Source: QQUD01 sp039029915 (GTDB lineage: Bacteria; Chloroflexota; Anaerolineae; Promineifilales; Promineifilaceae). From it: a stretch of 13,472 bases of DNA. Under the pieces are notes generated by a model, which was not told the DNA's origin, ran no database searches, and saw nothing but the letters and a program-made list of their open reading frames with translations. The stretch spans positions 1-13,472 of the forward strand of contig JBCCFD010000199.1 in the NCBI GenBank assembly GCA_039029915.1. The letters run 5' to 3'. The position numbers and the translations under genes were made by a program. This document shows, piece by piece, positions 4,753-11,325 of this stretch; positions within the stretch are counted from its first letter, which is position 1; every line of letters begins with the position of its first letter.

Positions 4753-7752
4753 TTAATTAATCGAAAATTGGGAGCCGGACGCCGTTTTTTGAACTTCAAT
4801 TTGATTGGGGAAGGCTTCGCGGAGTTCTTCGATGTGGGTAATGACGAGAATTCTAGCGAAGTCTTCTTGGATCGTGTTGATTGCTTCGATGAGACGTTGA
4901 CGGCCGTTTGGGTCTTGGCTGCCAAACCCTTCATCAATCACTAGCGTTTGCAGTTTGGCTCCCGCCCGTCGAGCTAAAATTTGGGAGAGGGCGAGCCGAA
5001 TGGCAAAGTTGACGCGGAACTGTTCACCACCGCTGAAGTTAGAATACGGCCGTTCTCCTGCTTCATCTCGTATGTGAATGTCAAGCGTTTCTCGTTTGAC
5101 ATCCTTATTGCTCTTGAGCTGCTTTTGCGTTTGAAACCGCACGCTCATTCGCCCCGCTGTTAGGCGATCAAGCAGTTCATTGGCGCGCGTTTCAATCTCA
5201 GGAATGGCCGCCTCAATCAACAGCGCTTGAACCCCATTGCGCCCACACGCTTCTTCTAACATTTTGAGCTTTTGCAGATGGGCCGCTAGCTCTTTTTTCT
5301 CGTCCGTGATTGAGTCACGCCTCTTCTGCAAATCGGCAAGCACATCCAGCTTTTGTTGGGCGCTGCCCAGCCTGCGGCTGGCTTGGATGCTTTCCTCACG
5401 GAGCCGATTAACCTCCTGCTCAACCTGACCCAAATCTGACCCTGAACTTTCTAACTCTGCCAGCCCAGCTTCCATTTGCGCGATCTGTTCAGCTTGGGTG
5501 TTTAAAATCGCTTCCTGACTGTCTCGCTGGGTTATAAAATCAGCAATGGTGCTCGTGAGTGTCTCTAAGGTAGATTCCGCCTGTTTTAAAGCCTGGGCTT
5601 TTTCAGGGGCCTCTTGGAGAGCGTCTCGGGCGGAAATTGCTTGCTGATGTTCATATTCGTCATACTCTATCTGCGCTTGCTCGCTGGTAAGCTTTGCCAA
5701 TTCTGCTTGGGCTTCTGGGGCAAACGCCTCACCTTTGAATTGAGTCTGTGCCGATTCAAGCTTGGCTTGGCCTTCTGCGGTCCACTTATCAATGCGCTGT
5801 TGATTGGTTTGTTCTTGGGCATCGGCTCGTACGATGCGCTCTTGCAGAGTAGTACGCGCCTTATCGAGACTGCTTTTCTCAGCAACGGCCGTTTCCAATT
5901 TTGCGACCTCTAATTGCTTGGCATCTAAATCGGCCGTGTTCGCTAATTTGGTCTCTAAAGCAGCTAAACGAATACGGCCGTTTGCCGCCCAATTCGTCAA
6001 TGTGTGGTCAATTTCAGCTAAACGTGCCTCAGCTTTCGCGATAAGATCCCGCTGAGAAGATTGCTGCCGTTCAAGAGCAGGCTGCTCTTTTAACGTGTTG
6101 GCAAAAGTGGCTAGCTTTTCTTGATGAGACTTTGTTGTAGCTTGATTTTCTCGATACCGATCCCCGCGCGCTTTGCCATCAGCCTTTAAATCAGACAGCA
6201 CCTTTGTCAGATGAGCTTCTGTGAGCGGTTGCCCGCAAAGGGGGCAGGTTGAGGCCGTATTGGCGTTTAAGGCATCCATCTTCTCTTTGATCTCGTCCAT
6301 TTCAGTTTTTAAACGAGGCTGTTCCGCTTTCATGGTGTTGAGCTCGGCTTCCAGATTTGCTTTATCTTGCAGCTGGGTGGCTAAAGAGTCGAGCTTAGCG
6401 GTGATTTCAGCAATCTGAGCTTGTGAAGTTGTTAAAGTAGTAGATTGGGCGTTTTTTTCCTGTTCAAGGCTGGCAACTCGACCTGCTTCTCTTTGGAGCT
6501 GAGCTACTTCTTGTTGCCACAGGTTGTGCTCTCCCTCTAGCTGCTGCAGGCTGGCTTGAGATGACCTCAACGCCTGCATCTGTTGATCAAACTGAGAAAT
6601 TTGGTGCTCAATTTCGGCTAGCTGTTTTTGGTCTGTTTCCCGCTGTGGCAAAAGCTGGTCAAGCTGAATTTGGGCTTGCTTCACCAGCGTTGCTTCTTGT
6701 TCAAGCTGTTTGATTTGCTGTTCGAGGCGGGTGCGGTTTTCAGCGATAATTAACCGTAGCGGCTCCATTTGACGATTAAATTGATTGTTGGCGTTGGCCT
6801 TTTCTTGCCATTGGGCAACGGCCGTATCTAGCCTCTGCCACTTTTTATGCTCCGCTTCGATAACCTTTTTCTGGTCGATTAGGGCTTGATGCTTTTCCTT
6901 TTCACTTTCTCGCTGGGAAATCGTGGCCTTGAGGTCATCAAGGTTGCTAGACGTTTGCTCGTGCGTTTGGCGCAGTTGGATGAGCTGTTGTTTTTGCTGT
7001 TTAACGGCCGTATCCATCTTGCGTAAATCGGTTAGCACCAGTTCCCGCGCCGAAAGCTGATCTTGAATGAGCTTGTGCTGTGCTTCTGCTTCCTCGACAG
7101 CTGCTCGACGTTCAGGCTCTTCTAAAAGCTCCTCATCAATTTCCTCTAATCGCGCATCCTGAAGCCTGATTTGGTCTTCTTGGGCTTTGCGCCGTTCGGC
7201 TACCTTTTCACGATAGCTATCCCAAACGTTGATGCCTAAAAGCTCGGCTAGAATCTCCTTGCGTCTGGACGGGGTCTTGGTGGTAAATTCGTCCGCTTTG
7301 CCCTGTAAAAAGAAGCTAGCATTGATGAAGCTGTCAAAGTTCATGCGTAAAATGTCTTCAATGACAGCCTGAGTCTCTTTAATTTTGGGTTCACTGAGGG
7401 TCTTCCAATCAACGGGACGGCCGTTTTCTAGCTCGGTGGCGATTTGTAGCTCTAAGGTCGTGGATTTTCTGGCGCGCCGTCGACGGCTAATACGGTAAAT
7501 GGTTTCCTCTAGCTCGAACATGAGCGTCACTTCGGCCCATTCATCGTTGGAAACGGCCGTTCGATTAACCAAGTCATCGTCACTTTTACTGCGGCTTTGC
7601 CCAAACAGCGTCCAGGTAATTGCATCTAAAATGCTTGACTTGCCAGCTCCATTAGCCCCAGAAATGCACGCTAAATGCACCCCGCGAAAATCTAAAACGG
7701 CCGTTTCTCGATAGGATAAAAAGTTGCTGATTTCAAGCTCTAAAGGAATCAT
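4753..7752 (-). CDS. sbcC: SbcC, Rad50-like ATPase subunit of the SbcCD nuclease
   Basis: This 999-residue SMC-type ATPase is close to the family's usual length. The Walker A box 'GANGAGKSS' is at residues 32-40. Two long coiled-coil arms, very rich in Gln, Glu, Ala and Leu, run from about 180 to 500 and from about 510 to 860. They are joined by the zinc-hook 'CPLCGQP' with Cys503 and Cys506, almost exactly mid-protein. The ABC signature 'FSGGEQFR' starts at 906 and Walker B 'LVIDEGFGSQD' has Asp940 and Glu941. With SbcD it forms the complex that uses ATP to open DNA hairpins and trim blocked double-strand ends. The ATG matches the conserved family N-terminus 'PLELEISNFLSY', though no clear Shine-Dalgarno sequence is present. 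The gene follows sbcD by 125 bp, a gap filled with repeats, where many genomes have the pair nearly touching. Nine ACGGCCGT octamers lie in this gene. Confidence 0.95.
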   Translation of the reverse strand: MIPLELEISNFLSYRETAVLDFRGVHLACISGANGAGKSSILDAITWTLFGQSRSKSDDDLVNRTAVSNDEWAEVTLMFELEETIYRISRRRRARKSTTLELQIATELENGRPVDWKTLSEPKIKETQAVIEDILRMNFDSFINASFFLQGKADEFTTKTPSRRKEILAELLGINVWDSYREKVAERRKAQEDQIRLQDARLEEIDEELLEEPERRAAVEEAEAQHKLIQDQLSARELVLTDLRKMDTAVKQQKQQLIQLRQTHEQTSSNLDDLKATISQRESEKEKHQALIDQKKVIEAEHKKWQRLDTAVAQWQEKANANNQFNRQMEPLRLIIAENRTRLEQQIKQLEQEATLVKQAQIQLDQLLPQRETDQKQLAEIEHQISQFDQQMQALRSSQASLQQLEGEHNLWQQEVAQLQREAGRVASLEQEKNAQSTTLTTSQAQIAEITAKLDSLATQLQDKANLEAELNTMKAEQPRLKTEMDEIKEKMDALNANTASTCPLCGQPLTEAHLTKVLSDLKADGKARGDRYRENQATTKSHQEKLATFANTLKEQPALERQQSSQRDLIAKAEARLAEIDHTLTNWAANGRIRLAALETKLANTADLDAKQLEVAKLETAVAEKSSLDKARTTLQERIVRADAQEQTNQQRIDKWTAEGQAKLESAQTQFKGEAFAPEAQAELAKLTSEQAQIEYDEYEHQQAISARDALQEAPEKAQALKQAESTLETLTSTIADFITQRDSQEAILNTQAEQIAQMEAGLAELESSGSDLGQVEQEVNRLREESIQASRRLGSAQQKLDVLADLQKRRDSITDEKKELAAHLQKLKMLEEACGRNGVQALLIEAAIPEIETRANELLDRLTAGRMSVRFQTQKQLKSNKDVKRETLDIHIRDEAGERPYSNFSGGEQFRVNFAIRLALSQILARRAGAKLQTLVIDEGFGSQDPNGRQRLIEAINTIQEDFARILVITHIEELREAFPNQIEVQKTASGSQFSIN

Positions 7753-7782
7753 AATTTCTGGGAGATCAAAGTTTAGGGGCTA

Positions 7783-7855
7783 GGGATCAGGGATTGGGGA
7801 TTAGGGATTGGATACGCTAAATTATTATTTACCTAATTACCAATTATCAATAACG
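7783..7855. repeat. Heptanucleotide tandem repeat tract between sbcD and sbcC
   Basis: Four head-to-tail heptamers GGGATCA, GGGATTG, GGGATTA, GGGATTG occupy 7783-7810, preceded by a related GGGGCTA at 7776-7782. A second, looser series AATTACC, AATTATC, AATAACG follows at 7835-7855. Both resemble the short tandemly repeated repetitive (STRR) heptamers known from filamentous cyanobacteria and seen in some Chloroflexota. The same GGGATTR unit recurs at 11244-11285. Confidence 0.75.
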
Positions 7856-7877
7856 CTACCTTTCCTTCTTCTCCTTC

Positions 7878-9128
7878 CTATTCTCCAAGAATATCCTGCG
7901 CTAAAGCCTTCATTTCCGCCGCATTCGCTTCATGGAGCCCTTTGGTCCCCCAATATTTATCGAGTAGTTCAATTGGGGTGAGCGATTTAAATTCGACCGT
8001 ATCCCCTAAGCGCGTACGATCTTCGACGGTATAATTTTTTACAATCTTGATGTCTAATGCTTTTTTGAACCGATCTAAAATCGCTTTCTCATCAAGCATG
8101 GGTTCCCAGTCGCGTGGATAGCTGAGACTTACTCGACAAATGGCGTTTTCGACTTCATCTTCTAGCGGTAACTGGTTGAGAATATCCGCCATAAAGCTGT
8201 CAGCCTCACGGGTTTCTACCTTTTTGTCAATAAATCGGCGCGTGTCGAGCCTGATAAACTGCCAGTTTGTGTCCCCGTTTGTAACATCAGCCAAAATAAA
8301 CCCTTTCTTTTCGCGTATTTCGCCAAAATCGACCCGTTCAATAGATCCAGGATAAATAATAGGAGGGTGAGCGTCACCGTCATTGAGCGACTGGTGTTTG
8401 TGAATGTGGCCCAATGCCACATAATCTAGCGTCTTGTTGCGAACCAACCTAGGACTAAGGGTCAACTCACGTCCCAGCATGACTTGTCGTTCACTGCCGT
8501 ATTTGGCGCCTTCAATGCTAGTGTGGGCGGTTAATATAAGGGGGATATCTTTGTCTGCGCGCTCAATAAGCTGCGAGATAAACTCTGACACCCGGTCAGC
8601 CATTTCGGACAGAATATCATTGAGATTTTTACCCTGCATGTCCTCCCGATTCATCAACATGCTTCGCGATACCCACGGCAAACTGATCACCTGTAGGGGA
8701 ATCCCAAGCTCCTCCGGCGTCCAGAGCTTAATTGAATCGGCCACGTGCATGTATGGCACGTCGAGAGTTGTAAACTCTTGTAGAGTATGAGCACGTCCAG
8801 ATGAGGGGGAGACATCATGGTTTCCAATGAGGAGTAACGTTGGGATTTTAGCCTCTGCTAAACGCATCATTCGCTTGCCCCATGCTCGCTGGAAAGTTGG
8901 CTGAGGATTTCTGTCTTTGTAAGCATCCCCTGCAAAAAGAACAAAATCGACTTTTTCCTCAATAGCGGCATCAACAATTTGGTCAAGCGCATGTAAAAAA
9001 TCCCCCACTCTAACGGGCAGCGCCGTATTTGGATCGTGACGGCCGTAATTCGCCATGTCAATATGGGCATCTGCAAAGTGGAGGATTTTTACTGGTTGTG
9101 AAGTTGTCATAGTTCGTAATTGTGCCAT
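7878..9128 (-). CDS. sbcD: SbcD, Mre11-like nuclease subunit of SbcCD
   Basis: This 416-residue calcineurin-like metallophosphoesterase carries the phosphodiesterase motifs in order: 'DAHID' (Asp20, His22), 'GDAYKDRN' (Gly67-Asp68), 'GNHD' (102-105), 'TAHTS' (His202) and 'GHIHKH' (240-245). These residues bind the two manganese ions of the Mre11/SbcD active site. The C-terminal part (about 270-416) is the capping and SbcC-contact region. It acts as the nuclease of the SbcCD complex in recombination repair and hairpin removal. The start is uncertain: ATG at 9128 gives 'MAQLRTMTTSQPVKIL', while ATG at 9110 would give a 410-residue protein starting just before the first conserved strand. Neither has a clear ribosome binding site. 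The gene lies 44 bp after the kelch gene and just before sbcC on the same strand. One ACGGCCGT is at 9039. Confidence 0.95.
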   Translation of the reverse strand: MAQLRTMTTSQPVKILHFADAHIDMANYGRHDPNTALPVRVGDFLHALDQIVDAAIEEKVDFVLFAGDAYKDRNPQPTFQRAWGKRMMRLAEAKIPTLLLIGNHDVSPSSGRAHTLQEFTTLDVPYMHVADSIKLWTPEELGIPLQVISLPWVSRSMLMNREDMQGKNLNDILSEMADRVSEFISQLIERADKDIPLILTAHTSIEGAKYGSERQVMLGRELTLSPRLVRNKTLDYVALGHIHKHQSLNDGDAHPPIIYPGSIERVDFGEIREKKGFILADVTNGDTNWQFIRLDTRRFIDKKVETREADSFMADILNQLPLEDEVENAICRVSLSYPRDWEPMLDEKAILDRFKKALDIKIVKNYTVEDRTRLGDTVEFKSLTPIELLDKYWGTKGLHEANAAEMKALAQDILGE

Positions 9129-9172
9129 TGAGTCAATAAGAGAGCAGGTGTCTAACCACCAATCCCTAGCTT

Positions 9173-11173
9173 TTATCTTTCAACAATCAATCGATAATTA
9201 CTCGAATTTGGGAAACCAAACGGAATCACGCGCTCGACCATAACGTAATATTGACCCGCTCCTAGAGTCAACTGGACGTTTTCTGAAAGCGTGCCGGGAT
9301 TATTGCCAACGCCCCAAAGCAGTTTATTGTCATCATAAATTAAAAGATTGTAATCACTGCCCGTGGGAATTTGCGATAGTTTAATCGTTACTTGATCGGT
9401 TGAGGCGAGTTCAAAGGTAAACACATCATAAAAGTCAATCTGGGTATCAAAGTTAGCAAAGCGAGGGGTATTAAAATTAATTGAAAAGGCAGTTTCTAAT
9501 GTGTCATTGGTGCCTGAGCTGCCTTTCTCAATGAGCGGTAAATACCCTATTGATGACCCGACAAAGAGTCGCTCAATGAGCGATATGGCTGGGAAGGTCG
9601 TTTGGGTTGCATTGCCACCAACGGCATATAGGTAGTTGCCAACAAAGCCACCGCGTGCCCAAGCTCGCTCCAAAATCCCTTCTGATGCGCCGAGATCAAA
9701 ACTAACGGGCAGGACCTGCCAACCCGCGATGGCATTATTTGGATCATAAAATTCTACTTGTGGGACTGCTTGATGATTCGCATCTGACCCACCAAAAATA
9801 TACCATTTTCCATCAGGACCAACCGAGCTTCCCGCCCCGTATCGAGGGTAGTTGAGCGCCGGAATGGATGTGCTCCAGCCACCGCTGTTTGGGGTGAAGC
9901 ATTCACCTGTCTGTAGGAGCACAAGCCCAGTGCCGATACCGCCCACCACGCATATTTGATTGCCTAACTGGGTGGCCATATGTCCATAGCGGGCCGTGAT
10001 CATGTTTGGGGCATTTGTTTGCCAATTCTCTCCCGCAACGTTATAGAAAAAGACGTTGTTATGGGCTTGGGCGGTGGTGGTAATGGCTGGTTGGGTGGTT
10101 AATCCACCTATGAGGTAGTAACCGGTGTCGTCTGGATGAGCAACAGCCGTTGACCAAGCAAAAGGAAGTGTTAAGGGTGTCAAATTAAAGATGCTTTGAC
10201 GAGAAATCCACTCGCCTGTGTCAATATCATACGCCCAATGATCGCCGTTATATTGATCACCCCCATCATAGCCACCTGGTGCATAGATACAGCCATCTGC
10301 ACATTTGCCATCTCCCGCAGTCGCCCCGACGTATACGGCCGTTGAGTTTGAAATACCGCTACCCGGCATCTGCCCGAGCGAAGTCCAAGAGTTAGAACCA
10401 GCATTGTAGCGGTCTAAACGTGGGGTAATGACTGGATTTCCCAACACGTTCTCTTGCCCGCCTAAGGTGTAAATGTGATTGTTGACAATGACCGTCGCGT
10501 GGCGGGTTCTGGGGAAGCTCATCGAACCAAACGGATCCCACACTGAGGTGATATCATCCATTTCTAGGGAGAGGATTAAATCAGCGCTGCCTGAAACCCC
10601 AGACTGCCAATCGGCAACCTCGATATAATAAGTGGTGTCTTTTTGAGCTAGAAATTCAACACGCGCGTTGAATCCGTTATGGTCATCATTGCAAGCGAGG
10701 AGGCGTAGTTCAGTGCATGCTTCCGGTGTGGTGGGGTTTTCATCTTCATGAATTGCCAATACCGTATCGTAATTACTACCAAAAGTGTCAATAATGGCTT
10801 TGCCATTAAACGGTGCCGTGAATTGAAACCAGGCCGTGCGATAGCCTCTCGTACTTGGTGAGCTGCCCCACATGCATTGATTGATTTGGGGGTCATTGAC
10901 CCCAATGTCAAAACTGTTGGTTGCTTGGGAGCCACCACCGGGGACTGTTAAAACGGTGGCGCTTTCGCACTCATTAGAGGCATCAACAGCGACTGGTTCT
11001 AATGGGATTTGAATAGATTGAGACGGCCGTTCTTCGATATTTGCTACAGTCACCATTTGTGGCGGAGAATGGCTCAGGGGGATCGGCTCTACTGTGGGTT
11101 CTTGTGCTAAAACAATGGCAGATACAACTAAAATTGAAAGAATTAAAAATAAGACCAAACTTTTGCGATACAA
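9173..11173 (-). CDS. Secreted kelch beta-propeller protein flanked by pre-peptidase-C-like domains
   Basis: This is a 666-residue exported protein. I place the start at TTG 11173: AGGAGG (11179-11184) lies 5 nt before it, and the product then begins directly with a signal peptide ('YRKSLVLFLILSILVVSA', likely cleaved after 'VLA' at residue 23). A pre-peptidase-C-like domain spans about 69-203, with 'TAWFQFTAP', 'DTFGSNYDTVL' and 'ACNDD'. Six kelch blades cover about 215-540, each with a 'GG' after a hydrophobic strand (YTLGG, YAPGG, YLIGG, CVVGG, YIFGG, YAVGG), giving a likely six-bladed propeller. The linker 'YLPLI' is common in Chloroflexota exported proteins. A second PPC-like beta-sandwich fills 552-666. 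No catalytic site is seen; a surface binding or adhesion role is likely but unproven. It stands between ileS and sbcD on the same strand with no evident functional link. Two ACGGCCGT copies (10335, 11023) are present. Confidence 0.85.
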   Translation of the reverse strand: MYRKSLVLFLILSILVVSAIVLAQEPTVEPIPLSHSPPQMVTVANIEERPSQSIQIPLEPVAVDASNECESATVLTVPGGGSQATNSFDIGVNDPQINQCMWGSSPSTRGYRTAWFQFTAPFNGKAIIDTFGSNYDTVLAIHEDENPTTPEACTELRLLACNDDHNGFNARVEFLAQKDTTYYIEVADWQSGVSGSADLILSLEMDDITSVWDPFGSMSFPRTRHATVIVNNHIYTLGGQENVLGNPVITPRLDRYNAGSNSWTSLGQMPGSGISNSTAVYVGATAGDGKCADGCIYAPGGYDGGDQYNGDHWAYDIDTGEWISRQSIFNLTPLTLPFAWSTAVAHPDDTGYYLIGGLTTQPAITTTAQAHNNVFFYNVAGENWQTNAPNMITARYGHMATQLGNQICVVGGIGTGLVLLQTGECFTPNSGGWSTSIPALNYPRYGAGSSVGPDGKWYIFGGSDANHQAVPQVEFYDPNNAIAGWQVLPVSFDLGASEGILERAWARGGFVGNYLYAVGGNATQTTFPAISLIERLFVGSSIGYLPLIEKGSSGTNDTLETAFSINFNTPRFANFDTQIDFYDVFTFELASTDQVTIKLSQIPTGSDYNLLIYDDNKLLWGVGNNPGTLSENVQLTLGAGQYYVMVERVIPFGFPNSSNYRLIVER

Positions 11174-11227
11174 ACTGCCCTCCTCGTCTTCCGCTAGGAA
11201 ATTTTGAGTTGGATAAAAACGTTGTGA

Positions 11228-11236
11228 ATTGTACCA
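11228..11236 (-). promoter_or_regulatory. Candidate extended -10 promoter for the kelch gene
   Basis: On the minus strand the sequence reads TGGTACAAT, an extended -10 element (TG, one base, then TACAAT). It would start transcription about 45-50 bases before the TTG at 11173. The -35 position falls inside the heptamer repeats and has no recognisable box. It would let the kelch-sbcD-sbcC series be transcribed separately from ileS. Confidence 0.3.
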
Positions 11237-11238
11237 GA

Positions 11239-11323
11239 TTTTGGGGATCGGGGATTGGGGATTGGGGATTAGAGATTGGGGATCAGAAACCGATTCTTGG
11301 CCTACGATCCCCAATCCCCAAAA
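11239..11323. repeat. Heptamer tandem array folded into a large inverted repeat between ileS and the kelch gene
   Basis: Six head-to-tail heptamers (GGGATCG, GGGATTG twice, GGGATTA, GAGATTG, GGGATCA) occupy 11244-11285. Two opposite-facing units follow at about 11305-11319. As a result 11239-11248 (TTTTGGGGAT) pairs perfectly with 11314-11323, and 11250-11257 pairs with 11305-11312 after one mismatch (one G·T pair included). The 19-nt arms enclose the remaining heptamers. The array sits in the 152-bp gap between the ileS stop and the kelch start. It is the same family as the tract at 7783-7810, and a single remnant (AATCCCTA) lies at 9161-9168, before sbcD. Confidence 0.75.
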
Positions 11324-11325
11324 AG

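Noticed and set aside
5614..5913. A 99-codon plus-strand open frame opposite sbcC, and a 118-codon one opposite sbcD (8434-8790)
   Set aside because: Both lie wholly inside strongly conserved genes on the other strand and look like mirror images of coiled-coil or conserved coding sequence, with no motif of their own.
11244..11285. Heptamer array considered as a CRISPR or coding repeat
   Set aside because: The units are 7 bp with no spacers, so it is not CRISPR. The peptide it would encode sits before a clear start and signal peptide.
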